Positions 1-7,538 are shown, counted from the first letter of the stretch. The stretch is DNA of 64,000 nucleotides from Kovacikia minuta CCNUW1 (GCF_020091585.1 NZ_CP083583.1:1143796-1207795); one strand, 5' to 3'. Made by a program: numbers and translations. Notes: a model not told the origin generated them from the sequence alone.

Positions 1-530
1 AACTACCCCGCTGCAAGCAGACGGGGTATCAGAATCAAAAAAGAGTAAGCTGCTCATCTCGGTGCAGCTTGAGATATTCGTTCCCCTGATTCTTGACGTA
101 TTGCGCAATCATCCCCTCATCACCGTGTTTCCCGACCGTGCTAGCAAAATAACCATCACTCCAAAACTCTCCGCCCCAGAGCTTTTGTTTCACCTGAGGA
201 CAGCGCTGAAACACTTCCTTCGCCGTCAAACTCTTGATCATTTTGACCAGCTTCGTCACGCTGTATGTGGGCACCGACTGCACTAAAAAATGCACATGGT
301 CTTTGTCTACACCGATTTCGATAAACTTGATCTCGTAGCGTTTTTCAATCTCCAAGCAAACTTCTCGCAAAACCTCATCGACCTGTTCATCAAATACAGC
401 CCGTCGATACTTCGCTGGAAACACTAAGTGATAGAGCAAAACGCTGACGTTATGACTTTTGTGGATGTACTCACTCATCCTTGCATTTTACGCCGCAGAG
501 CGGCGGGGAATTGACCCGAAGAGATTAAAG
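1..530 (-). mobile_element. IS200/IS605-family element
   Basis: A single-ORF IS200-type unit. The transposase is flanked by subterminal hairpins instead of inverted terminal repeats. On one side, CCCCG and CGGGG pair around CTGCAAGCAGA at about 6-27. On the other, GCCGC-AGA-GCGGC lies just upstream of the start codon at about 492-504. Such hairpins are how this family's HUH enzyme recognises its ends. No TnpB or accessory gene is present. The exact right boundary is an estimate. Confidence 0.8.
35..478 (-). CDS. tnpA: IS200/IS605 family transposase TnpA (Y1 HUH)
   Basis: The 147-residue protein has the usual length of TnpA of IS200/IS605 elements, which cut and rejoin single-stranded DNA. 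The HUH metal-binding motif is visible as DHVHFLV near residues 60-66. The catalytic tyrosine lies in FWSDGYFASTVG near residues 105-116. The N-terminal SHNVSVLLYHLVFPAKYRR is the typical first strand of the family. Reading is intact from ATG at 478 to the stop at 35, so the gene could be functional. It stands alone, without a tnpB partner. Confidence 0.93.
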   Translation of the reverse strand: MSEYIHKSHNVSVLLYHLVFPAKYRRAVFDEQVDEVLREVCLEIEKRYEIKFIEIGVDKDHVHFLVQSVPTYSVTKLVKMIKSLTAKEVFQRCPQVKQKLWGGEFWSDGYFASTVGKHGDEGMIAQYVKNQGNEYLKLHRDEQLTLF

Positions 531-665
531 CTCTCACACCCGATGCTTTGAAGCGATGCCCTGTAACACTTCTACGCACTTGTGCCTAATGGATAGCATC
601 AGGCAGAGGGGGAATCCCAGAATCATGATATCATGCCCCCTGCTTTTAGTCCGATTTTAGTCCGA

Positions 666-692
666 TGTCAGATATTGTTCACTTATCTGACA
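666..692. promoter_or_regulatory. Perfect 9-bp inverted repeat, operator-like
   Basis: TGTCAGATA and TATCTGACA form a perfect inverted repeat around a 9-base spacer (ttgttcact). It lies in the 760-base gene-free stretch between the IS200 element and the first cassette gene. Two direct copies of tttagtccga sit just before it (about 640-665). The arrangement fits a protein-binding site or a small hairpin. No regulator can be assigned. Confidence 0.4.
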
Positions 693-820
693 TGAAACCG
701 CTCATTCTTTCAGTTTGAAACCATAAGTTGAGCATTCTGAGCCTCAGTGCGAATGAAAGAGGGGGGAACGTAACGAAACAATGGACCTTTGAGCGGCGTT
801 GCGATTTCGGTGATGCCTTA

Positions 821-876
821 ACGTTGGCTCAAGTGATGCTTTCAATTCCGCACGTTGGCTCAAGTGATGCTTTCAA
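821..876. repeat. 25-bp direct repeat, two copies
   Basis: The same 25 bases, beginning acgttggctcaagtgatgct and ending ttcaa, occur at 821-845 and again at 852-876, separated by 6 bases. It sits at the upstream edge of the first cassette-like unit. The 727-1037 interval has an open frame but no codon pattern or domain that would support a gene, so I treat the interval as non-coding. Confidence 0.7.
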
Positions 877-957
877 GTTGGCAGGACCACACATCCCAGA
901 GCACACAGCCAGCAGGACGGGGAAGAGACGGACAGACACCAGGGCACACACAACCCA

Positions 958-1125
958 GGGAAGAGGGAAAAGGCCCACCAGGTTGGGGTGCAGGATGGTA
1001 GGTAGGGTAGGAGGGGATGATGGGGGCAGATCGTGAGCATACCGCTCGATCGCACTTTAGGGTAAACACGACCTCTGAAAGCCTTACCTGGTGAGCAACG
1101 GGCAATGTGAAGTTACCCTAAACGC
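958..1125 (+). repeat. Structured repeat family, copy A
   Basis: First of six copies of a repeat seen only in 950-6950. Each full copy has a G-rich half (gaagagg..aaggcccacc...ggaggggatgat) followed by an imperfect palindrome. Here the palindrome arms are TTTAGGGTAAAC at 1056-1067 and GTTACCCTAAA at 1112-1122. Between the arms is the conserved core CTCTGAAAGCCTTACC. All copies face the same way. This copy lies upstream of the 1241-1876 gene. It could be a structured RNA leader, a recombination site or a protein-binding element; no known family is recognised. Confidence 0.75.
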
Positions 1126-1240
1126 ACGGTCATGATCAGGTGGGCGCATAAGTTCATACAATATGAACGCCCAAACACACAAGCGGCTGAACAACCGGGC
1201 AACAATAGAGTGAAGGGCAACACATCCCCTTAGAGACAAC

Positions 1241-1876
1241 ATGAGCTATAGCGACTTCAAGACCCCCGAAGAAGCGATTATCCGCTTTGGACTAACCGAG
1301 ACCAGTGTGTCAATGGCAACTGTACAGCCCGTTGCCCCGATTGAGGGGAGTGAGCGCCTCAATGAGCAGCTGCAAGATGGGTTCCAGAATGCCCTTGATG
1401 TCAGCACTGAGAAGATCCGCTCGGAGTTGATTGTGACGCCCATTCTGCGAGAGATTTGCCGCCGATTTGACTACCGCATTGGCTACTTCTCTGGTGTTTC
1501 CTTCAATGTCTCTGCCGCCGATGGCTTAAACGGGGAATGTGACTTCCTCCTGACGGGCAGCAGCAACCCCCTCATCATTCAAGTTCCCGTGTTGACGCTG
1601 GTAGAAGCTAAAGATGCCAGTATTCGGGCAGGATTAGGGCAGTGCATTGCCCAGATGGTAGCAGCGATGCGGTTTAATGCCCGCACTGGCAAAGAAGTCG
1701 CCATTCAAGGAGCTGTAACCACAGGAGATCGCTGGAAGTTTCTCACCCTATTCCCGAACTCCCAGCTTCAGATCGATCTGGATGAGTATCAAGTGCCCTC
1801 TCAGCTAAATGACATTCTGGGCAGATTGGCCTTCCCTTTTGCTCAAGTGCTAGGATTCTCGGTTGATGGGGGCTGA
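1241..1876 (+). CDS. PD-(D/E)XK nuclease-like hypothetical protein
   Basis: An intact 211-residue protein with no recognised name. The central part reads GECDFLLTG (about 93-101), then LTLVEAKDASIRAGLGQC (about 112-129). This matches the D...ExK spacing of the PD-(D/E)XK nuclease fold: Asp95, then Glu116-Ala-Lys118 at a strand end, then a Gln-rich helix. That pattern is directly visible; nuclease activity is inference. The N-terminal ~60 residues look like a poorly conserved helical region. AGAG lies a few bases before the ATG. The gene is flanked on both sides by copies of the 950-6950 repeat family and is the payload of the first cassette-like unit. It has no operon partner. Confidence 0.7.
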   Translation: MSYSDFKTPEEAIIRFGLTETSVSMATVQPVAPIEGSERLNEQLQDGFQNALDVSTEKIRSELIVTPILREICRRFDYRIGYFSGVSFNVSAADGLNGECDFLLTGSSNPLIIQVPVLTLVEAKDASIRAGLGQCIAQMVAAMRFNARTGKEVAIQGAVTTGDRWKFLTLFPNSQLQIDLDEYQVPSQLNDILGRLAFPFAQVLGFSVDGG

Positions 1877-1895
1877 GTCGTAATGGGTGCTGAGG

Positions 1896-2066
1896 GAAGG
1901 GCTAAAGAAGGCCTACCGGATGGGGAAACAGGGATGATAGGGATGATGGTGAACGTACCGCTATCAATGGGCAGTTTAGGGCTTCGACGTGAGCTCAGCC
2001 GAACGTTAAACCCACCCTCTGAAAGCCTTACCTAGCGGGCAGTGTGCAATCATGTCTTACTCTAAA
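1896..2066 (+). repeat. Structured repeat family, copy B (degenerate)
   Basis: This copy follows the 1241-1876 gene directly. The G-rich half is recognisable (aaagaaggcctaccggatgg). The left arm tttagggc at 1975 is followed by an extra ~22 bases. The conserved core CCTCTGAAAGCCTTACC is present. The right arm has decayed to TTACTCTAAA (2057-2066). The first cassette gene is therefore bracketed by copies A and B. Confidence 0.65.
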
Positions 2067-2099
2067 TCCACTGCTCTCAAAGAGGTGAACGCACTGAGA

Positions 2100-2720
2100 A
2101 CACGACCACTCACCGGACTACCAACCAGGCAGCTAGCAGAGGGCAGAGGAGACCCACCATCCCAGCCTGGGTAGGGCAGAGTAGGTCTGGGAATCGGAGC
2201 GCTCCCTCAGGGCGACTTCCCCGCTATCAGGGAGTGCGATCGCCCTGTGTCATCAAGGGGAGAGGTCGCAGAGTGTGAAGGCTACCCTTCCCCCTCCTCC
2301 AGTGGGTTGCATCCCGGTGGGAACCTCTTTGAGCTTGGGTTGTGGGTCTTCTCTGGGTGTGCACGGGCTTGCCCAGGCCTTCCCCGAATTGGCGGAGCGT
2401 CCCCAGATTGGCAAAGCATCCCTCCGATCGCAGCATCCTCCTGGTATTAGCCGTATCCCCCTGGTATTAGCCGTATCCCCCTCCGGGTGGGTGGTCGGAG
2501 TTCTTTATCCGCAGTTCGTTCACGATAAAGGCGCTCACTCATATAGGGCTCAACCCTTACATGCCGGGAGGTTCACGGACTATCCCAACATCCCCCTCCA
2601 GTGGGCGGTCAATTGGTCGTGTTTTTGGCCGTATTGCCTCCCAGTCTTTGGCCGTGTTCTGTTGCCGTGCGTGTCTTCCCTGCTCACTGTGGGTGGTCAG
2701 GCTGTCAGGCAAGGATAAGC
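2100..2720. other. G/T-rich non-coding module 1
   Basis: A gene-free stretch homologous to 4920-5580 and, less closely, to 6960-7400. About 60 bases around 2298-2361 (starting ccagtgggttgcatcccggt) recur essentially unchanged at 5157-5220. The block at about 2522-2576 (cgataaaggcgctcactc...) recurs at 5379-5433. Open frames on both strands are not conserved between modules, and the translations show no domain. It is probably non-coding DNA, possibly a long RNA or decayed replication or transfer DNA. The repetition is visible; the role is unknown. Confidence 0.6.
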
Positions 2721-2724
2721 TGCC

Positions 2725-2935
2725 CACCGAGGGGGTTATCCAGCACAAGTAACGGATAAGATCCTCAGGAGGGGAGTTAACTATCAAAACTGATAGATAA
2801 GACCCCCATTACAGGGACTTAAACAGCGGAAGTGACGCTTAACTGCTGGGTGTAGGGGAGTTATCCCGCAAATATGATGGATAATCCTGGAAAAGCGGGT
2901 ACTTAACCGTCAGATCTGATGGTTAATACATAGTT
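2725..2935. repeat. Array of short related hairpins
   Basis: Several short stem-loops with related ends follow each other. Examples are TTAACTATCA/TGATAGATAA near 2777-2801, TTATCCCGCA/ATGGATAAT near 2860-2885, and TTAACCGTCA/TGATGGTTAA near 2907-2931. Each begins with gttaac, gttatc or cttaac and ends with its complement. A shorter related piece (gttatccggcacaatt) follows module 2 near 5608. They could be protein-binding iterons or RNA hairpins. The following gene-free bases to 3034 show nothing more. Confidence 0.5.
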
Positions 2936-3034
2936 CGACTGCAAAATTGCTAGTGTTGGTGCTGCCGTGACTTGAAAGTTACCTGTGAGCTTTACGGGTA
3001 ATGCTATAAAGTTGGTAAGCCTTGAAATTGAGGA

Positions 3035-4144
3035 TTGATAGATTTGGAAATCCAGAGAGTATCTCAATGGCAAGTTCAAAAATCAATTACTAGCCTTGCT
3101 TTTCAAGCTGAAACCTCATGCCTATTTACCGGAAATCAGACTGGAAATATACACTGCTATGACTTTAAAGGTGGTTCAGAAGTTGCAACTCTTCAGTGGC
3201 ATAAATCCCCAGTAGTAGCAATTAAGTGTTGTGAAGACTATCTATACTCTTTTGATAAGTTGCAAAACCTTGCTTGTTGGAATATCAACACATTTCAAAT
3301 TGAACGAACTCACACTTATAGCTCAACTTCATCACTTCCTTGGACAGTAGAAGTAGAATGCGCTAAATTTACCCCTAATGGTAAATATCTTATATTCGGT
3401 ATTTATTCGCTTCCTCGGAATATTACTCAAGGATCATCCACACTTTATATGGTGGATACTAAAACTACATCACTTGTAAGAACCTTTGAGTGGGGATTAT
3501 GGAGTAATGTAGACGTTGGGCATATAGATACGATCGCAATCTCTAAAGATGGTACGCTATTAGCCGCCAGCGGATTAAATATTAATTTCTCCGCCTATGA
3601 CGGCGATTGGTCAGGTTGCCGTGAGCTTATCGACCAGTGGTGCATTGAGGATGGTGAGTCCGTTTGCATTTATGAACATGATTTCTATCTATTTAGACCA
3701 AGCGAGCATATAAGAATCGATTTAGCTTTTTCGCCAGATAACCAGAAGATTTTATTTTCTCAAGGTGAGGGAATTGGTGGGCTCTCTCTGTGGAATGTAC
3801 CTCCTGTAGAAAGCCGCCGCATAACTGTTAGCGCTGAGCATTCGGGAAACATGCTACTTCTAGATTCACCTGGAATATTTGATTGGTCGCCCACTAAAGA
3901 TTTTGTTGCTTTTGGTTCACCAAATGGCTTTCTGCGTTTTGTTGACATCGAGAATGCTGCAATACTTTCTAAACCAACGTTTCCCCAATCTGTCGAACAA
4001 ACGGTTCACATTAGAAATGTTGCCATCCTTTTTGAACATCAGTGTTCTCAATTAGCGATTGATCAGTTGTGCTTTTCACAAACTGGCGGGTATCTCGCTT
4101 TAAGTTCCCAAGATTTAATGCTTCAGGTTTGGCAAATCTTGTAA
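3035..4144 (+). CDS. WD40/beta-propeller repeat protein
   Basis: The 369-residue protein has repeated blade-like segments of about 40-50 residues, for example SITSLAFQAETSCLFTGNQ near residue 19, IDTIAISKDGTLLAASGLN near 165 and IDQLCFSQTGGYLALSSQD near 342. The repeats end in W/YD or LWN/VWQ turns (IHCYDF, LSLWNV, LQVWQI). This is the periodicity of a WD40-type propeller, which serves as a scaffold for protein contacts; no enzyme motif is seen. The start is taken as TTG 3035 because a TGA lies in frame at 3029; no ATG is available nearby. Base composition is clearly more A/T-rich than the flanking cassette units, which suggests a separate origin. There is no operon partner. Confidence 0.75.
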   Translation: MIDLEIQRVSQWQVQKSITSLAFQAETSCLFTGNQTGNIHCYDFKGGSEVATLQWHKSPVVAIKCCEDYLYSFDKLQNLACWNINTFQIERTHTYSSTSSLPWTVEVECAKFTPNGKYLIFGIYSLPRNITQGSSTLYMVDTKTTSLVRTFEWGLWSNVDVGHIDTIAISKDGTLLAASGLNINFSAYDGDWSGCRELIDQWCIEDGESVCIYEHDFYLFRPSEHIRIDLAFSPDNQKILFSQGEGIGGLSLWNVPPVESRRITVSAEHSGNMLLLDSPGIFDWSPTKDFVAFGSPNGFLRFVDIENAAILSKPTFPQSVEQTVHIRNVAILFEHQCSQLAIDQLCFSQTGGYLALSSQDLMLQVWQIL

Positions 4145-4319
4145 AACAAGGGTGCAAACATTATTTTGTAATTATGCTAGGCATGTACTTCAAAAGTTTG
4201 TGACACAGTCGAACACTGCGTTGGAACGGCGGAGTAGGGGCGATCAGTTATGATGCAAAAGTTGGTTGCCGCCGTTCAACTACGACGTTAACCACCACTG
4301 CCCCACAGCCACAGGCCGC

Positions 4320-4435
4320 CCAGCAGAGGGAAGAGGCCCACAGGATGGGGATAGCAGTGGGCCAGGATAAGAGGGGATGATAGGGGCAGAGCGTGAACAA
4401 GTCGCCACCCTGAATTGGCTAAGGTTTGAGACTGA
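4320..4435 (+). repeat. Structured repeat family, copy C (G-rich half only)
   Basis: The sequence from about 4325 (agcagagggaagaggcccac) to aggggatgataggggcagag at about 4390 matches the G-rich half of copies A, D and E. The palindrome with TTTAGGGTAA is missing; the sequence diverges after gcgtgaac. It lies immediately upstream of the 4451 gene, at the same place as copies A and E relative to their genes. An inverted repeat (gttggaacggcgg / ccgccgttcaac) lies upstream at about 4222-4280. Confidence 0.6.
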
Positions 4436-4450
4436 ACTGAGGTTTCTGCC

Positions 4451-4705
4451 ATGACTGACTATCAACCTGACCCCGCTGCTCAACCCGAGCTAGAAGACCG
4501 CTCCGCCCAGTATGTTGTCCCTCCCGACTCCCTCAAGTACTGGCGTTACACGGTTTACTTTGAGGGGCTGGCCTTATGGAAGGAGCAAGACCCCCAAAAA
4601 CGGGTGGTGATGGCCCGACAACTGGCGGAGTGGACGCATACCCTGGCCCAGAAGGAGGCAGAGGCCGCTCAGCAGAGTTCCCTTCCCCCATCCCCCTCTC
4701 GTTGA
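4451..4705 (+). CDS. Small hypothetical protein (84 aa)
   Basis: The predicted soluble 84-residue protein has a Pro/Asp-rich N-terminus, an aromatic centre (SLKYWRYTVYFEGLALWKEQ, residues 27-46) and a charged helical stretch (KRVVMARQLAEWTHTLAQKEAEAA, about 49-72). A GAGG ribosome-binding sequence sits 8 bases before the ATG, which supports translation. I do not recognise a family. It occupies the payload position of the second cassette-like unit, between repeat copies C and D. That position parallels the genes at 1241 and 6567 and is the main argument that it is real. It has no signal peptide or membrane segment. Confidence 0.55.
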   Translation: MTDYQPDPAAQPELEDRSAQYVVPPDSLKYWRYTVYFEGLALWKEQDPQKRVVMARQLAEWTHTLAQKEAEAAQQSSLPPSPSR

Positions 4706-4732
4706 GACCTGACCCAAACTCACCGCCAGGGA

Positions 4733-4902
4733 AGAGGGGAGAGGGAAGAGGCCCACCGGATGAGAATAGCAGTGGGGACCAGGATAGGAGGGGATGCTAG
4801 GTGAGACAGTGAGCTGACCGCTCGATCGCGGCGTTTAGGGTAAACTCGCCCTCTGAAAGCCTTACCCAGTGGGCAGTGCGCAATCATGTCGTTACCCTAA
4901 AC
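4733..4902 (+). repeat. Structured repeat family, copy D (complete)
   Basis: The clearest copy. The G-rich half (gagggaagaggcccaccgga) is at about 4748, and the palindrome arms are TTTAGGGTAA 4834-4843 and GTTACCCTAAA 4891-4901. Inside, TTACCC at 4863-4868 can also pair with GGGTAA of the left arm. Two mutually exclusive stems are therefore possible, as in an attenuator. It follows the 4451-4705 gene directly. Confidence 0.75.
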
Positions 4903-4919
4903 GAGCTGCTATCAAGGGG

Positions 4920-5625
4920 CAATCGCAGGCAGTCCACACGACCAACAGATAGACCACCCAGCAGGGCAGCCAGCAGAGGGCAGAGAACACCCACCATCTA
5001 GTCTGGATAAGGTAGCGTATCCCTGGGCAGCCCTCGGAGTCGGGACGCTCACTCAGCTTAGCGTTCACGTAGTGTGCGCAAAGCACGTATCGCACTCTAA
5101 GGGCCAGCGAGTTGAGCCATTGAGGTCGCAGAATGGGTGCTGTTCCCCTCTCCCGCTCCAGTGGGTTGCATCCCGGTGGGAACCTCTTTGAGCTTGGGTT
5201 GTGGGTCTTCTCTGGGTGTGGTCGGGCTTGCCCGAATTGGCGGAGCGTCCCTGGATTGGCGGACCGATCGCAGGTTGGCTGAGCGTTCCCCCCTCCTGGC
5301 AGCCTTCCCCGGCCTGCAAGTATCCCCCGCTGGTATCCCCCTCCGGGTGGTGGGTCGGTCATGTCCTGCGGATGGTTCACGATAAAGGCGCTCACTCGTA
5401 TACGGCTCAACCCTTACATAGCGGGAGGTTCACAAGTCATCCCCGACATTCCCCCAGATGGTAAGCGGTCATTGGGCCGTGTCCTGTGGTCGTGTTCTCT
5501 TGCCGCTCTCCGTGCTGGTTCTCAGGCTGTGGTCGTGTTCTGTCCCAGCTGTGTGTCTCTTCCCCTCATTGGGTGCAGTCCGACAAGGGTAAAGAGCCTA
5601 CAGAGAGTTATCCGGCACAATTAAG
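4920..5625. other. G/T-rich non-coding module 2
   Basis: Homologue of 2100-2720, sharing near-identical blocks (5157-5220 with 2298-2361; 5379-5433 with 2522-2576). The intervening sequence is more diverged and contains scattered indels. Because the indels are not multiples of three between copies, conserved coding is unlikely. The end (gttatccggcacaattaaga) recalls the hairpins after module 1. Confidence 0.6.
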
Positions 5626-5670
5626 AGATACTTATATCCGCCTGAGGAACGACAACCAGACAATTTCTCC

Positions 5671-6063
5671 TCATACGTTTCCTCGCGTGGAAAGTACCAG
5701 ATCCGTCACTACCAAAAGCTGTTCGGGGTCGAAAGGTTTCACGATGTAAGCTTGAAACCCTGCTGCACGAGCTAAAGGTTCATGCTTAAACTTGTCTAAT
5801 CGAGAAATAGCAATGGCTGGAATTGGTTCCCATCCCGCCATCGCTTCCCGTTCGCGCCAGTGCTTCAGTAAAAAGTAGGCGTCGCCATCTGCAAACTCGA
5901 TTTCCGAGAGAATTAAATCAGGTCGAAATTGTTCCAATAGCGCTAGCGCTTGACTACAGCAACTTGCTGTCCAAACGACGATCCCTTGCAGCTCAAAAAA
6001 ATCCGCAATCAGCTCTTGCAGCACAGGAAAGTCCTCTACAAGCAGCACTGCATACTTTTTCAA
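5671..6063 (-). CDS. Orphan response-regulator receiver protein with altered phospho-site
   Basis: A 130-residue single receiver domain of normal length. The acidic pocket is in LLVEDFPV (residues 7-14). The conserved Lys is in YIVKPFD (about 107-113), and a Ser stands at the switch position (AIAISRL). At the phosphorylation site, where the family has D in LILxDIxMPxxDG, the sequence reads LILSEIEFADGDA. Glu therefore replaces the phosphoacceptor Asp. This is visible in the sequence; that it acts as an always-on or phosphorylation-independent receiver is inference. There is no output domain and no kinase next to it. It lies alone on the minus strand between cassette units 2 and 3. Confidence 0.85.
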   Translation of the reverse strand: MKKYAVLLVEDFPVLQELIADFFELQGIVVWTASCCSQALALLEQFRPDLILSEIEFADGDAYFLLKHWREREAMAGWEPIPAIAISRLDKFKHEPLARAAGFQAYIVKPFDPEQLLVVTDLVLSTRGNV

Positions 6064-6284
6064 CCTTTCCTTATCTCCTCCAACTAAATAAATGAGAAAC
6101 GACTTGTAAAGTTTAGTGAGGTTGACTATCCAGGAGTGATGTTTGATCTAGTGTCAGATTTGATTAAGTTCGTTAAAAAAATACACACAGGTTTGGGTGG
6201 ACAGTTTACTCAACCCCTATGGAGTAGTGGCGGGGCTACCCCGGTAGGTTGCTGGCTGATGAGGGGACGGGGAAGCGAGACCAC

Positions 6285-6468
6285 ATAGCCCAGGGAAGAG
6301 AGAAGAGGCCCACCGGATGGGTGATGGCAGTGGGGACCAGGGTAGGAGGGGATGGTAGGGACGATAGAGGAGATTGTGAGCCGACCGCCCGATCGCAGTT
6401 TCGGGTAAACCCCCTCCTCTGAAACCCTTGCCCAGTGGACAGTGTGCAATGATGCCGTTACCCTAAAC
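6285..6468 (+). repeat. Structured repeat family, copy E
   Basis: The G-rich half (agggaagagagaagaggccc) is at about 6290. The left arm is TTTCGGGTAA (6399-6408) with one substitution, the core is CTCTGAAACCCTTGCCCAG, and the right arm is GTTACCCTAAA (6457-6467). It lies upstream of the 6567 gene. The leader between repeat and gene (ggcaaactcaccccttta) resembles the leader of the 1241 gene (ggcaacacatcccctta). The repeat and its downstream leader were therefore duplicated together. Confidence 0.7.
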
Positions 6469-6566
6469 CCACCGCAACTCAGGGAGTGAACGCCCCGGAC
6501 AACCCAACCCGGACGCCCAGACACCCAGGGCCAGGGAGGGGCAAACTCACCCCTTTAAGAGCGGCC

Positions 6567-6743
6567 ATGATGAACCCCAATGAAGATACCTGTGTGCTGT
6601 GCGGTACAACAATTCCAGCGCCGCCTCACCTCCCTGAGTATGACCCAGCCCAGGCGTATGCCCATCGGTGTTTGTGTGCGGACTGCGCCAGGGAATACAA
6701 ACGCCCCTCACCTGGCCAACCCATAGACCCCCACCTGGGATAG
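6567..6743 (+). CDS. Small Cys-rich putative zinc-binding protein
   Basis: A 58-residue protein from ATG 6567 (a second ATG follows directly). It carries CVLCGTT near residue 9 and CLCADCAREY near residue 38. The two Cys pairs, about 26-28 residues apart, are the layout of a small zinc ribbon or treble clef. The rest is Pro-rich. Upstream frames are open to 6486 but fall in the repeat-derived leader, so the ATG at 6567 is preferred. It is the payload of the third cassette-like unit, between repeat copies E and F. Function is unknown; metal binding is inferred from the Cys spacing. Confidence 0.5.
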   Translation: MMNPNEDTCVLCGTTIPAPPHLPEYDPAQAYAHRCLCADCAREYKRPSPGQPIDPHLG

Positions 6744-6764
6744 CCAGCAGCGCCCAGCCAGAGG

Positions 6765-6942
6765 ACTAAAGAAGGCCCACCAGTGGGTTAATTCAAGGGA
6801 CGGGTGGGCAACCGGGGATGGTAGTGAGGGGGGATGAGAGGGGAATGAGTGAGCGTACCGCACTCAAAGGCAGTTTAGGGTAAACTCCCTCCTCTGAAAG
6901 CCTTACCCAGTGGGCAGTATGCAATAGCTTCGTTACCCTAAA
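6765..6942 (+). repeat. Structured repeat family, copy F
   Basis: A complete palindrome: TTTAGGGTAA 6874-6883, core CCTCTGAAAGCCTTACCCAG, GTTACCCTAAA 6932-6942. It is preceded by the G-rich half (aagaaggcccaccagtggg). It follows the 6567-6743 gene directly, so the third payload gene is also bracketed by two copies. Confidence 0.7.
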
Positions 6943-6959
6943 TCTGTTGCCATGAGGGA

Positions 6960-7405
6960 GTGAACGCAAATAGACCACACGACCAATAGACCACCCAACC
7001 AGCAGCGCCAGCAGAGGGCAGAAAAGGTCCACCAGATGGGGGATAAGGTAGAGCAGCTCTGGGCCTGTCTGGGAATAGGAGCATCCGTCGAGAGCAGATC
7101 CCCTGTCAGTAAGGAGGGGGCTTAGAGAGTGGGAGTTCCCCTTCCCTTCCCCTCCTTCTGTTGAGCAGCATTCGGGTGGGCATCTTGCTGTGGCTTGGGG
7201 TGTGGTCGGGCCGGTCTTCTCTGGGCGTGGTTGGTCTTTCCCAGGATATTCCCAGGTTCAATGGAGCTTCCCTGATTGGTGGACTGATTGCAGGCTGGTG
7301 GTGCTTCCCGTCCCATTGCAGTATCCCATTCCGGTGGTGGGCTTGCTCTTGAGCGCAGGTCGCTTACGCCATTGGCAGCTTATCTTTGAGAGGGGGTTTA
7401 GATAA
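6960..7405. other. G/T-rich non-coding module 3
   Basis: A shorter, more diverged relative of the modules at 2100 and 4920. It shares agcagagggcag, ggataaggtag and ggtcttctctgggcgtggt in the same order, and ends near ccggtggtgggcttgct. No conserved frame is seen. It completes the third cassette-like unit before the parA operon. Confidence 0.5.
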
Positions 7406-7469
7406 CGTGCGTTAAGAGTGGTTGTAATAAATTCGCCAACGGAATCGTATCCTGTTCCAATCCTCTTAT

Positions 7470-7496
7470 GCCCCTGCTTTGTAGCAGGCGCTTTTC
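7470..7496 (+). terminator. Possible terminator upstream of parA
   Basis: A short GC-rich stem (CCTGC 7473-7477 with GCAGG 7484-7488, extendable with outer GC pairs) is followed by cgcttttcattt. The shape is that of a weak Rho-independent terminator. It would separate transcription of the third module from the parA operon. Confidence 0.4.
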
Positions 7497-7512
7497 ATTT
7501 GAAGTGATAAAA

Positions 7513-7538
7513 ACTATTGCACTATTGCACTATTGCAC
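7513..7538. promoter_or_regulatory. Tandem ACTATTGC iterons, candidate parA operator/centromere
   Basis: Three head-to-tail copies of ACTATTGC (7513-7520, 7521-7528, 7529-7536) lie about 50 bases before the parA start. The same word occurs in the inverted repeat at 8947-8990 after the partner gene. Short iterons on both sides of a ParA operon are typical of sites bound by the small partition partner, for autoregulation and as a centromere. The binding protein is inferred to be the product of 8460-8933. Confidence 0.6.

Noticed and set aside
728..1036. Open frame of 102 codons on the plus strand
   Set aside because: It runs through a 25-bp direct repeat and the G-rich half of repeat copy A; the translation is low complexity and not shared with the other copies.
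2275..2718. 147-codon frame in G/T-rich module 1
   Set aside because: The homologous modules at 4920 and 6960 do not keep this frame, and no domain or ribosome-binding site is present.
4892..5410. 172-codon frame on the minus strand of module 2
   Set aside because: It overlaps the repeat palindrome and is not conserved in module 1; the composition is that of a chance frame in G/C-rich DNA.
950..6950. attC sites of an integron
   Set aside because: The palindrome arms TTTAGGGTAA/TTACCCTAAA do not give the GTTRRRY and RYYYAAC core sites, and no tyrosine integrase is in the window.
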